The position numbers were made by a program, and so were the translations under genes. A DNA stretch of 64,000 bases from Gammaproteobacteria bacterium. Its GTDB lineage: Bacteria > Pseudomonadota > Gammaproteobacteria > Pseudomonadales > Porticoccaceae. Shown in pieces: positions 18,601 to 27,052 of this stretch; positions within the stretch are counted from its first letter, which is position 1; the number at the start of each line of letters is the position of its first letter. The notes beneath the pieces were generated by a model. The model did no database searches. It was not told the origin of the DNA and worked only from the letters and a program-made list of their open reading frames with translations. The stretch spans positions 1-64,000 of the forward strand of contig JAGPUW010000008.1 in the NCBI GenBank assembly GCA_018069465.1, in the 5' to 3' direction.

Positions 18601-19269
18601 TTAGGCAATGGCGCGACCCTGTTCAGGGTCAAGGCTGCGAAACATATCGCCGTAGAGTCGATAAAAAACCTGTGCGCTGTGAATAATCTGTGCCTGTTCC
18701 TCGGGGTCGCTAATTTGATCCATTAAACCGGCAAATAGTTTCACATGTTCAATGTCGAGAGCGCCATGGGAGCGCAGGTAGGAAAAGGCATTGTCAGGTA
18801 ATTGCAGGGAGGTTTGAATAACGCTCGCCGCTGCGTCGGCGATATTAATACTGGTGCCTTCTAACACGTGTACCATGCCGAAAAACGCCAATGGATTGAC
18901 TCGCTGTACGCTGTCGTAGGCGTAGGCGACGAGTAATTCTGTCGCCAGATTGGGGGCTTTAAGGCGGGCTTTTTCGGCGTCAAAACCAGCGGCGTTGATG
19001 TCATCGAGAATCCACTGTTCGTGGCCAAATTCCTCTTCAATGTATTCTGCCACGGCTTTGAGTAGCCAGCCCTTGTCGTCGGGCAAGCGGGAACCCACGG
19101 CCATTAATAAGGGCACGGTATGTTTAACGTGCTGGTAGGCTTGTGAGAGGAAGGCGGCGTAGTCTTCTTTGCAAATATCGCCGCTGAACATGCGGGTAAA
19201 TATGGGCGCGGCCATCAAATACTGCTGATCTGTTTGTGTTGCTTGGCGCAGTGAATCGTAAAAACCCAT
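18601..19269 (-). CDS. Heme-oxygenase-like diiron oxidase (TenA/CADD-like fold)
   Basis: A 222-residue all-helical protein of the TenA/PqqC/CADD superfamily. The C-terminal motif SHGALDIEHVKLF gives His168-x3-Asp172-x2-His175, the spacing of metal ligands in heme-oxygenase-like diiron oxidases (CADD, UndA, SznF). Further candidate ligands are Glu79/His83 in EEEFGHE and Glu137 in VLEGTS. Family members oxidise fatty acids, amino acids or other small molecules with O2. TenA thiaminases lack this ligand set, so a thiamine role is unlikely. It lies 5 bp after the adenylating ligase. Confidence 0.8.
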   Translation of the reverse strand: MGFYDSLRQATQTDQQYLMAAPIFTRMFSGDICKEDYAAFLSQAYQHVKHTVPLLMAVGSRLPDDKGWLLKAVAEYIEEEFGHEQWILDDINAAGFDAEKARLKAPNLATELLVAYAYDSVQRVNPLAFFGMVHVLEGTSINIADAAASVIQTSLQLPDNAFSYLRSHGALDIEHVKLFAGLMDQISDPEEQAQIIHSAQVFYRLYGDMFRSLDPEQGRAIA

Positions 19270-19274
19270 GATGG

Positions 19275-20774
19275 CTAGTGCTCCTGCTGGCTTTCGTAAA
19301 GGGCATTAATTTCAGTGGCTAATAAGCCTTGAATGGCCTGGCGTCGAGGCCGACCATTAGCGGTCAATAATTGGCTGTCACTACTCAAGGCGTATTGTAA
19401 GCGGTGCCAGCGTTGAATGCGGGCGTAGTCGGGCAGCTGTTGATTGACGCTGGCGATCCACTGCTCGATTTCATCCGCGCTTGTCTGCGGCTTGCGCGGG
19501 TAAATTAATGCCGCGCAATAGGGTTGTGCATCGCCGATGACGACGGCCTGGGCGAGGAGGGGGCCAGCCAATAATTCACTCTCGACCCACTCCGGGCTGA
19601 TATTGCGACCAAAAGATGAAATCAGCCGGTTGCCCCGTCGGCCCTCGATAAAGACAAAGCCATCGCTATCGATATGACCGAGATCCCCGGTGGCGACCTC
19701 ACTTTGCTGCCAACTTGCCGGGTCGTTGACATAGCCGAGAAAGGCACTGCCGGACACCTGTATTTCGCCCTCTTTAATGTAGACATCGAGGGGGGATAAG
19801 GGCTTGCCGACACTGCCCGTGCGATGCGCAGTGGGTGCATTAAGGCAAACCACAGAGCTGCATTCAGACAGGCCGTAGCCTTCATAAACGGGCAAACCGT
19901 GTTCACGGGCGCTTTGTAGAACAAACGGTGACACTTTGCCGCCACCAACGGCGATAAAGGACAGGGACTGTGGTGCCTGCCAACCATTTTGACAGGCCCC
20001 TAACAGGGCTAGTAGTAGCTCGGGTACGAGTATCAAGCTACTGGCTTGATAGCGCGAAATGCGGCTTAGCAGCTTCTCGATTTCGAGGCCAGAACTCCCA
20101 TTCATGCCTAAATCGCCGAGTGATGGCGCAATAACACAGCCATTGGCGAGCAGGGGGGCATAAACGCCGGCGATGTTTTCGAGTAGCGTCGATAGCGGTA
20201 GTAGGCATAAATGGCAGACATCTGTCAGCTGCAAGCGCTCAACTATCCCTTGGGCCACCGATAATTGCTGTTGAGTCGTCAGACAAACACCTTTTGGATC
20301 ACCGGTAGAGCCGGAGGTAAAGGTGATTTTGTCTGTGCCATTGGGCAGGGCGATGTCGCCGGGGGCAAACTGCTGGCACGTGAGCCCGGCCAGTTTCAAG
20401 CATGCTATATGGATAATAGCCGAGCCACTGCGTAGCGGCTTGTGGCTGATAAGTGCGTCAATGGCGCTACTCTTTATTGCGTGCTCAAGCTGGCTGGCAG
20501 AGAAAAACAGTGGCAGGGGGACGAGCCGTATGTTGGCGTATTGACAGGCTAGATCAACGACAATCCACGCCGGACTGTTATCCGCGTGTAGGGCTAGTGC
20601 GGTGATGCGCGCCGCGCGCAACTGCTCCGCGCAGGCGAGCACACTAGCGTGCAGCCTTTGAGCGGTGAATATTTCATCGCTGCCGATTAAGGCAATAGCC
20701 TGTGGGTCGATGCGTGCACGTTCAGCCAGGGTGGCTATTATTGAAGAGTTCAAATGGTAGGGTGCCTCCGACAC
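19275..20774 (-). CDS. AMP-binding acyl/aryl adenylating enzyme
   Basis: A 499-residue member of the ANL superfamily, forming acyl-adenylates and possibly CoA or other thioesters. Motifs are A3 ITFTSGSTGDPKGVCLT, A5 YEGYGLSECSSVVCLN, A7 ATGDLGHIDSDGFV and A8 GRRGNRLISSFGRNISPEWVE. The A10 segment reads LTANGRPRRQAI, with Arg where the catalytic Lys of the first half-reaction is expected. The gene starts with GTG 20774. No carrier protein is encoded nearby, so activation to CoA or direct transfer is more likely than loading a carrier. The substrate is unknown. Confidence 0.85.
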   Translation of the reverse strand: MSEAPYHLNSSIIATLAERARIDPQAIALIGSDEIFTAQRLHASVLACAEQLRAARITALALHADNSPAWIVVDLACQYANIRLVPLPLFFSASQLEHAIKSSAIDALISHKPLRSGSAIIHIACLKLAGLTCQQFAPGDIALPNGTDKITFTSGSTGDPKGVCLTTQQQLSVAQGIVERLQLTDVCHLCLLPLSTLLENIAGVYAPLLANGCVIAPSLGDLGMNGSSGLEIEKLLSRISRYQASSLILVPELLLALLGACQNGWQAPQSLSFIAVGGGKVSPFVLQSAREHGLPVYEGYGLSECSSVVCLNAPTAHRTGSVGKPLSPLDVYIKEGEIQVSGSAFLGYVNDPASWQQSEVATGDLGHIDSDGFVFIEGRRGNRLISSFGRNISPEWVESELLAGPLLAQAVVIGDAQPYCAALIYPRKPQTSADEIEQWIASVNQQLPDYARIQRWHRLQYALSSDSQLLTANGRPRRQAIQGLLATEINALYESQQEH

Positions 20775-20839
20775 ACTTTGTTGATCAAGAAAGTGTTGCT
20801 CAGGAACTTGTTGATCCGAGAGGTCGACGATGGCGTGCC

Positions 20840-21553
20840 TTAGACGCTGTCAGCAATGGCGTTGATAGCCGGCTGATAAGGCGTGAGCAGACTCTTTGTG
20901 GCCGGTGATAAGGCCTTGCGCATGGCGTCGTCGATACAACCCACCATAACCTGGGGGTGCGTTTCATAGTACGAACCCCAATTGCTACTGCTACTCATGC
21001 GTTCAGCTTTGGCTTCGCCAATGGTGTGCAGTGTAAAGCCCATGTTTTCAACCAGGGAGCGAACACAGGGCGTGGCTGTAAATACCAGCCAGCGGTAGCC
21101 AGCCCGATCCAGTAATGCTGAAAGCAGGGTGAACAGTAAATGACTGGCGGCCCTTTGACTGGCGGCGAGATTGCCGATTTCGACGACCTTCGCCCGATCC
21201 ACGGGCGTGTTGAGTTGCTGGCTAATAGCCTGTTCGACAGGCTTGTCGAGATAGCACTCCAGAAATAAGGCCTGCTTGTCAGCGCTGTTCATGCCCAGTA
21301 CGGCTCGCGTCCGCTGTGCGTCTTCAAGCGCTAGCAAATGGGGCATATAGTGTTCAATAGAAGCCTGATGGCGACGCGCATAGCGCCGCGCTATATAGTC
21401 TTCAATCTGCGCCCTATGGGGATGATCCGGGCTGTGCAAGCTTAGGCTATAGTGCGGCGCCGATGAACTGGCCGTTGTCACGGTGGGCGCTAATTGCACT
21501 GCGGTGTTGTTCAAGCGGGCGCTTGTGGTACCTGACAACTGTGTCGTTTGCAT
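20840..21553 (-). CDS. Thermostable hemolysin family (GNAT-like) protein
   Basis: A 237-residue protein matching the thermostable hemolysin (delta-VPH) family of vibrios. Recognisable parts are HPHRAQIEDYIARRYARRHQASIEHYMPHLLAL near 44-76, ALFLECYLDKPVEQAI, VVEIGNLAASQRAASHLLFTLLSALL and RWLVFTATPCVRSLVENMGF. The EIGNLA and hydrophobic-helix pattern is that of GNAT/acyl-synthase folds, so an acyl-transfer role is plausible despite the historic name. It is the first gene of the operon, has GAGGTGAG before its ATG, and lies just downstream of a PmrA-type box. Confidence 0.82.
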   Translation of the reverse strand: MQTTQLSGTTSARLNNTAVQLAPTVTTASSSAPHYSLSLHSPDHPHRAQIEDYIARRYARRHQASIEHYMPHLLALEDAQRTRAVLGMNSADKQALFLECYLDKPVEQAISQQLNTPVDRAKVVEIGNLAASQRAASHLLFTLLSALLDRAGYRWLVFTATPCVRSLVENMGFTLHTIGEAKAERMSSSSNWGSYYETHPQVMVGCIDDAMRKALSPATKSLLTPYQPAINAIADSV

Positions 21554-21604
21554 GGCTCACCTCGATAGGGAATTGCGAATCTGGGGTAAGCTTACTGAGC
21601 AAAA

Positions 21605-21621
21605 CTTAAGGCTTACTTAAG
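21605..21621 (-). promoter_or_regulatory. PmrA/QseB-type response-regulator box
   Basis: CTTAAG (21605-21610), the spacer GCTTA, and CTTAAG (21616-21621) form two half-sites with an 11-bp period. This is the known consensus of PmrA (CTTAA-N6-CTTAA) and QseB (TTAAG-N6-TTAAG). The site is 51-68 bp upstream of the thermostable-hemolysin-family start codon, where a box next to the -35 position would lie. The regulator encoded at 16297-16962 belongs to the family that reads this box. Confidence 0.75.
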
Positions 21622-22002
21622 CCTTGTGAAAACCGTCAAGAGGGTGGGGTTCGTCACAAATGATGGCCCGTTAGCCCCGCAACGGGCTATTGGCCGCGTT
21701 AATGGGGGACGCAAGGTAAGAATTTGCTTTTATTTCTTCGATTATTGAAAACAAGTCCATTTATTAGCTTGCCGCAGGCGAGAATAGGTTTAAAATTGGG
21801 CGCTCTTTTTTTGCCGCACCTGGCTGTATCATTTGGCTATAGCATTGTCGGCACATAACGTTGGGGCTCAAAAACCACAGCTGTGCAGTTCTCCAGGCTG
21901 TGCACTCGCTGATCTCCCAGCCCTGAATCGCAGAGTAGATCTTTAGATCCAGGCAAGCTATCAAGTAACTTATCAAGCAACCGATGAACGTGGAGATGAC
22001 AA
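21622..22002 (+). other. Intergenic region and long nhaD leader
   Basis: This 381-bp region separates the divergent enzyme cluster and nhaD. A GC-rich hairpin (GCCCGTT 21666-21672 / AACGGGC 21681-21687) has no T-run. GGAG at 21992-21995 sets the TTG start of nhaD. The 300 bp before nhaD hold several small inverted repeats (for example GATCTTTAGATC near 21939) but no motif I can assign. An ion-responsive leader is possible and untested. Confidence 0.4.
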
Positions 22003-23403
22003 TTGACTAAATGGTATATAGCGCTCGCTCTGGGCATGTTAACTGCCGTGCCGGGGTGGGCCTCTACAGAGGGGGGCAGCACCCTCGATTTAACCAGCCA
22101 TTGGGTCGGTTATGCAGCTCTTGCAATATTCTCAGTCGCCTATCTCTTCGTTATTCTTGAAGAAAAGATACATATGCGCAAATCAAAGCCCGTCTTAGCA
22201 GCGGCTGGGCTTATCTGGATATTGATCGCCATTGTCTACAATACACACGATATGCCGCACTCTGTAGAGGGGGCAATTCGGCATAACTTTCTTGAATACG
22301 CAGAGCTGTTCTTTTTCCTGCTGGTGGCAATGACTTACATTAATGCCATGCTTGAGCGCGGTGTTTTTGATGAGTTGCGCGACTGGCTGGTGAAGAAAGG
22401 TTTCAGTTACAAAGCTTTATTTTGGCTGACGGGTATCCTCGCCTTCTTTATTTCCCCCATTGCCGACAACTTAACCACCGCCTTAATTATGTGTGCGGTG
22501 GTGCTGGCTGTGGGTCAGGGGCAACCGGGTTTTGTCTCGCTGGCCTGTATTAATATCGTGGTTGGTGCCAATGCGGGTGGTGCCTTTAGCCCTTTCGGTG
22601 ACATTACAACACTGATGGTTTGGCAGAAAGGTATTATCGATTTTGGTGAGTTCTTCGTTTTGTTTGTGCCATCGGTCGTTAACTTTTTGTTACCGGCACT
22701 GATCATGCAATTTTTCATTCCAGCTGGGCAACCAGAGCAGGTGGAAAATACTGAAAAATCCTTAAAATACGGTGGTCTGCAAATTGTGGGCTTGTTTTTA
22801 TTGACCATTGTTACGGCTGTTTGCTTCCACAACTTCCTGCACATCCCCCCCGTTTTCGGCATGATGACTGGCCTGGCTTACCTCAAGTTTTATGGCTACT
22901 TCCTGCGTCTAAAATCGAAGACATGGGTTAAGAATTCTGATGAGCCAACTGCAGACCTGGCCGACCCCTACAATTTTGATGTGTTTGGTAAAATTGCACT
23001 GGCGGAATGGGATACCTTGTTTTTCTTTTACGGTGTAATCCTCGCCGTTGGTGGTCTCGGTTTTATTGGTTATCTGGGCATGTCTTCGGAGTTTATTTAC
23101 GGCGAACTGGGTGCGACGAATGCCAATATCCTCGTTGGTATCATGTCGGCCATCGTCGATAACATTCCCGTCATGTTCGCCGTGTTGACCATGAATCCTG
23201 ATATGTCCCACTTTCAATGGTTGCTGGTGACAATGACAGCCGGTGTTGGTGGTAGCTTGCTATCGATTGGTTCAGCCGCTGGTGTTGCTCTGATGGGTCA
23301 GGCACGTGGGCAGTACACCTTTTTTGGCCATTTGAAGTGGACGCCGGTGATTGCCCTGGGTTACGGCGCGAGTATCTGGGTGCACTTTCTAGTTAATGGT
23401 TAA
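22003..23403 (+). CDS. nhaD: NhaD-type Na+/H+ antiporter
   Basis: A 466-residue polytopic inner-membrane antiporter that exports Na+ (and Li+) in exchange for H+, typical of marine and halophilic Gammaproteobacteria. It has a short signal-like N-terminus and about 12 hydrophobic segments. Conserved NhaD/ArsB-superfamily segments include FISPIADNLTTALIMCAVVLAVG, NIVVGANAGGAFSPFGDITTLMVWQ and SAIVDNIPVMFAVLTMNP. The start is TTG 22003 with GGAG seven bases upstream. It stands alone, with a terminator shared with the convergent aldehyde dehydrogenase. NhaA and an N-type ATPase in the same window point to heavy investment in sodium homeostasis. Confidence 0.95.
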   Translation: MTKWYIALALGMLTAVPGWASTEGGSTLDLTSHWVGYAALAIFSVAYLFVILEEKIHMRKSKPVLAAAGLIWILIAIVYNTHDMPHSVEGAIRHNFLEYAELFFFLLVAMTYINAMLERGVFDELRDWLVKKGFSYKALFWLTGILAFFISPIADNLTTALIMCAVVLAVGQGQPGFVSLACINIVVGANAGGAFSPFGDITTLMVWQKGIIDFGEFFVLFVPSVVNFLLPALIMQFFIPAGQPEQVENTEKSLKYGGLQIVGLFLLTIVTAVCFHNFLHIPPVFGMMTGLAYLKFYGYFLRLKSKTWVKNSDEPTADLADPYNFDVFGKIALAEWDTLFFFYGVILAVGGLGFIGYLGMSSEFIYGELGATNANILVGIMSAIVDNIPVMFAVLTMNPDMSHFQWLLVTMTAGVGGSLLSIGSAAGVALMGQARGQYTFFGHLKWTPVIALGYGASIWVHFLVNG

Positions 23404-23432
23404 GCACTAAAGCGCTGTAAAGTCTCAATAAA

Positions 23433-23470
23433 AAGGCCCGCTTACCGTGTTGTAAGCGGGCCTTTTTTGT
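23433..23470. terminator. Bidirectional terminator between nhaD and aldehyde dehydrogenase
   Basis: AAGGCCCGCTTAC (23433-23445) pairs with GTAAGCGGGCCTT (23452-23464) around a 6-nt loop. It is flanked by A-runs on the left and T-runs on the right, so it works for both converging genes. Confidence 0.92.
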
Positions 23471-23482
23471 ATCGCTGAAGGG

Positions 23483-24916
23483 CTAAAGTTTCAAGCGATT
23501 AAGCAGCCAATACAATCTTTCATGAGCTTTGGTATAGGGCGGATAAAATAATTCCGGCTTGCCAACTTTGGGGAAGGTAAAGCGCGGGCGCAGCTTGCTC
23601 ATTTCCATAAAGCCTTCATAACCGTGATAGTGGCCCATGCCGCTGGCACCAATACCACCAAAGGGAATGCTGTGCTGGAGTACATGAAAGATGCAGTTGT
23701 TGACGGTGACGCCGCCAGACAAGGTGGCATAAAACAACCTTTCCTGCGTGGCTTTATCGTTACTGAATAAATACAGGGCCAGGGGCGCATCTCGCGTGTT
23801 GATGTAGTCGAGAACCTCATCGAGAGACTCATACGTCATGACGGTGAAGAGGGGGCCGAAGATTTCCTCCTGGGTAATGCGCATCTCTTCATTGACGTCT
23901 AACACCAGGTGGGGCGGAAATTTACGCCATTGATCATTAAAGTCAGCACTCGTTAGCTGTACCGCTTCAGCACCTTTTGCGACGGCATCGTCCAGGGTTT
24001 CTTTAAGGCGGGTGTAAGAACGCTCATCGATAATGGAGGTGTAGTCATCTTTATTGGTGTCGGGATAGCGCTGGCGCATAATTTCTCCAGCCATGCGCAC
24101 GAACTCATCGCGCTTGTGCCGGGGCACGAAAACGTAGTCGGGGGCGACACAGGTTTGCCCGGCATTAACGTATTTGCCGTACATAATGCGACTCACGGCT
24201 TCGTGTAAATCATAGTCATCACAAATGATGGTCGGTGATTTACCACCGAGTTCCAGTGTCACCGGGCAAAGGTTTTGCGCGGCGGCAGTCATGACATCGA
24301 TGCCGCTTTCTGCCGAGCCGGTGTAAACAATATGGTCGAAGGGCAAGCTGGAAAACTCCGCGCCACTGAGCCCCGGCAAATAGGCCGCCGTGTCATCACC
24401 AAAACTATCGCGGAATAAGCCCTGTAGCAGGCGGCAAAGATGTTGCGAGTTGGCGGCGAGTTTGACCATGCAGCGATTGCCCGAGGCGAGTGCATTAATC
24501 AGCGGGCCGATGGACAAATACAGGGGATAGTTCCAGGGCGTGCCAATGCCAATGACCCCCTTGGGCTGGGGGATAACCTCATTTTTACCGGTAAAAAACA
24601 TTATCGAGGTATGGCGGCGCTGGGCTTTCATCCACTTTTTCAGGTTTTTTCGGGTGTCGCGAGAGGCTGTTAAACAGCCAAAAATTTCAACCATTTTGGT
24701 TTCGGTGGGATTGCGGTGACCAAAATCTGCAGAAATAGCCGCCGTAATCGCATCGGTATTTTTTTCCAGCAGATCTTCAAGCTTGTGCAAATTCTCCAGC
24801 CGCTCCTGCAAGGAGGGGTAGGGGTTCTGGAAGTAGGCATCCTTCTGTGCCTTTAAAATGGTTTCCGCTTCAGTCTGGGCCTTGTCGATTACCTTCGCTT
24901 GTGATCTTTGAACCAT
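23483..24916 (-). CDS. Aldehyde dehydrogenase, coniferyl-aldehyde/class 3 type
   Basis: A 477-residue NAD(P)-dependent aldehyde dehydrogenase. Key residues are Glu222 in LELGGKSP and the nucleophile Cys256 in NAGQTCVAPDY; IGTPWNYPLYLSIGPLINAL and EEIFGPLFTV are also conserved. The short length, the class 3-like C-terminus (GKPELFYPPYTKAHERLYWLLNRLKL) and the PDYVFVP segment match CALDH-type enzymes acting on aromatic or fatty aldehydes. It is divergent from the Baeyer-Villiger pair. Esters or lactones made by BVMOs yield alcohols and then aldehydes, so a shared catabolic route is plausible. Confidence 0.88.
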   Translation of the reverse strand: MVQRSQAKVIDKAQTEAETILKAQKDAYFQNPYPSLQERLENLHKLEDLLEKNTDAITAAISADFGHRNPTETKMVEIFGCLTASRDTRKNLKKWMKAQRRHTSIMFFTGKNEVIPQPKGVIGIGTPWNYPLYLSIGPLINALASGNRCMVKLAANSQHLCRLLQGLFRDSFGDDTAAYLPGLSGAEFSSLPFDHIVYTGSAESGIDVMTAAAQNLCPVTLELGGKSPTIICDDYDLHEAVSRIMYGKYVNAGQTCVAPDYVFVPRHKRDEFVRMAGEIMRQRYPDTNKDDYTSIIDERSYTRLKETLDDAVAKGAEAVQLTSADFNDQWRKFPPHLVLDVNEEMRITQEEIFGPLFTVMTYESLDEVLDYINTRDAPLALYLFSNDKATQERLFYATLSGGVTVNNCIFHVLQHSIPFGGIGASGMGHYHGYEGFMEMSKLRPRFTFPKVGKPELFYPPYTKAHERLYWLLNRLKL

Positions 24917-25293
24917 GCTATCAACCTCTCGCTAGATGATTACGCCTGCTATCGGCAGCAAAAAGAGTAGCCCTTTACCCGAGGGTAGGCAATTTCATTG
25001 CGGCTTAATTTCTGACTGCTAAGTCAGTCTTCAAATTCACCACCTCATTACAGTGAGTAGTAAAAGATTAGTTGAGCTACATCAAATGCCCCTTCTATTT
25101 GAAAAGGTACATTGCCAATCCTGTGGCTCGCTGGTCTAAGGCTTGATATCCAGCTCACAGTCTCGTCGTCAGGCTCTATCTCGATTAAGCCCCTGACTCG
25201 GCGACATGCTTGTAGTTGCTTTTGGCCCTTTGTAGAGGCCTTACTCTCGGCAAGTATTATGTTTTTTGTCCAGAAATTTAATGAGGTAAAACT
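24917..25293. other. Divergent promoter region between aldehyde dehydrogenase and BVMO 1
   Basis: No gene is seen in this 377-bp region. TATTAT at 25255-25260 could be a -10 element for the first monooxygenase, though its TTGTAG partner at 25230 is 19 bp away. ATGAGGT precedes the BVMO ATG. No operator or transcription factor site could be assigned. Confidence 0.4.
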
Positions 25294-26910
25294 ATGTCAA
25301 ATCAATACGATGCCATTATCATCGGTGCTGGTATTTCCGGCATGTATCAGCTCCACAAACTGCGTGAGCTTGGGCTCTCGGTCAAGGTCTATGAAACGGG
25401 CACGGGTGTTGGTGGTGCCTGGTACTGGAATAAATACCCCGGCTGTCGTTTTGACTCAGAGAGTTATACCTATGGTTACTCCTGGTCAGATGAGGTTCTA
25501 CAGGAGTGGGACTACAAAGAGCGCTTCGCCGCACAGCCCGATACAGAGCGCTATTTGAATTTCGTCGCTGACAAATACGACTTTCGCAAAGATATCCAGT
25601 TCAACACGCGTGTTACCAAGGCAACTTTTGATGAGGTAAACAGCCAGTGGGAGGTTGAGCTGGACGATGGCAGCACTGCCCGGGCAGAAGTTTTAGTCTC
25701 TGCATCTGGGCCTCTTAACGCGCATACGCTGCCACGTATTCCCGGCATCGACAGCTTTAAAGGTGAGTGGGCTCACACCGCGCGCTATCCCAAAGAAGGC
25801 TTTGGTGGCAGGGGTAATGATTTCAACGGCAAGCGAGTGGGTGTTATCGGCACCGGTGCTACTGGCGTACAGGTGATTCAAGAGGTGGCCAAAACAGCCG
25901 ACGCTTTAACGGTTTTTCAGCTGGCTCCCGAGTGGTGTGCGCCCCTTAAAAACGGTCCTATCAGCCCGGAAGAAATGCAGGATATTAAGGCCAACTACAA
26001 GAAAATATTTGCTGACTGTAACGAAACCTTTGGCGCCTTCAACCATAAGTTCGATGAGCGTTCAGCCCTTGAAGTCTCAGACGAAGAGCGCGAAGCCTTC
26101 TTCGAGAAGAAGTATGACGAACCGGGTTTCGGTATTTGGCTGGGTAATTTCCACGACATTATGACCGACCGCAAGGCCAACGATCTGATTACTGACTTTA
26201 TCGCTAGAAAGATACGCAGTCGTGTTAACGATCCAAAAACAGCCGAAAACCTGATCCCCAAAGACCACGGCTTCGGTACTCGCCGTGTGCCTATGGAGAC
26301 CAAGTACTTTGAGTGCTACAACCAGGATAATGTCAAGCTGGTTAATCTCAAGGAAACGCCTATCGAAGAAATTCTACCTGAAGGCGTTAAGTGCAGTGAT
26401 CAGATGTACGATCTGGATATTATTATTTACGCCACGGGTTTTGATGCCGTAACGGGTTCGCTCAAACGCATTGATATTACCGGTAAAGAAGGTGCCAAAC
26501 TCACCGACAAGTGGGCTAATGGCCCCCGCACTTTACTCGGTATGCAAACTGTTGGCTTCCCCAATCTATTTACGCTGGTGGGTCCGCACAACGGTGCCAC
26601 CTTCTGCAATATTCCCCGCTGTATTGAGCAGAATGTTGAATGGGTTACCGATACCGTGGCTTATATGAAAAACAATGATTTTCATTCAATCGAGCCGACA
26701 GTGGCAGCGGAAGATGCCTGGACGGCGCATGTCGATGAGACCGCAGAGGGCACATTATTTCCTACAGCCGATTCCTGGTTTATGGGCGTTAACCTGAATG
26801 ATCCCACAAAAAAACGTACCTTTATGCTCTACGCCGGTGGTCAGCAAAACTACCGCGCCGAGTGCGATAAGGTGGCCGAGAACGGCTATCAAGGATTCGT
26901 TCTCAATTAG
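25294..26910 (+). CDS. Flavin-containing Baeyer-Villiger monooxygenase, copy 1
   Basis: A 538-residue class B flavoprotein that inserts an oxygen next to a ketone using FAD, NADPH and O2. The FAD motif GAGISG is at 11-16 and the NADPH motif GTGATG near 186. The BVMO fingerprint FxGxxxHxxxW(P/D) appears as FKGEWAHTARYP, with Tyr165 where Trp is expected. CRFDSESYTYGY and IIYATGFDAVTG are typical of cyclohexanone-monooxygenase-like enzymes. It is followed 142 bp later by a second copy of identical length. The substrate is unknown. Confidence 0.92.
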   Translation: MSNQYDAIIIGAGISGMYQLHKLRELGLSVKVYETGTGVGGAWYWNKYPGCRFDSESYTYGYSWSDEVLQEWDYKERFAAQPDTERYLNFVADKYDFRKDIQFNTRVTKATFDEVNSQWEVELDDGSTARAEVLVSASGPLNAHTLPRIPGIDSFKGEWAHTARYPKEGFGGRGNDFNGKRVGVIGTGATGVQVIQEVAKTADALTVFQLAPEWCAPLKNGPISPEEMQDIKANYKKIFADCNETFGAFNHKFDERSALEVSDEEREAFFEKKYDEPGFGIWLGNFHDIMTDRKANDLITDFIARKIRSRVNDPKTAENLIPKDHGFGTRRVPMETKYFECYNQDNVKLVNLKETPIEEILPEGVKCSDQMYDLDIIIYATGFDAVTGSLKRIDITGKEGAKLTDKWANGPRTLLGMQTVGFPNLFTLVGPHNGATFCNIPRCIEQNVEWVTDTVAYMKNNDFHSIEPTVAAEDAWTAHVDETAEGTLFPTADSWFMGVNLNDPTKKRTFMLYAGGQQNYRAECDKVAENGYQGFVLN

Positions 26911-27052
26911 CGGACTACTGATTTTTAAATAGTAGTAGTATCGAAAGGGCTGCTTTAACAGGTGGTTCTTTCTTGTCGTTGTTTTTTCAGTGGTTCTCGG
27001 TGAGGCTTGCGTCACGCCGTTTTATTTTCGCTCAAATTAAAGAGGTCGAAGT

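Noticed and set aside
18601-19269. TenA thiaminase or a transcriptional regulator, as such genes are often labelled
   Set aside because: The His-x3-Asp-x2-His and Glu ligands indicate a metal-dependent heme-oxygenase-like oxidase, no thiamine genes are nearby, and no DNA-binding motif is visible.
21666-21687. Hairpin GCCCGTT/AACGGGC as a terminator
   Set aside because: No T-run on either strand, and it lies upstream of two divergent genes where no transcript needs to end.
26911-27052. Terminator between the two BVMO genes
   Set aside because: CTACT/AGTAG near 26914-26940 is too weak and has no proper T-tract; the two genes may be co-transcribed.
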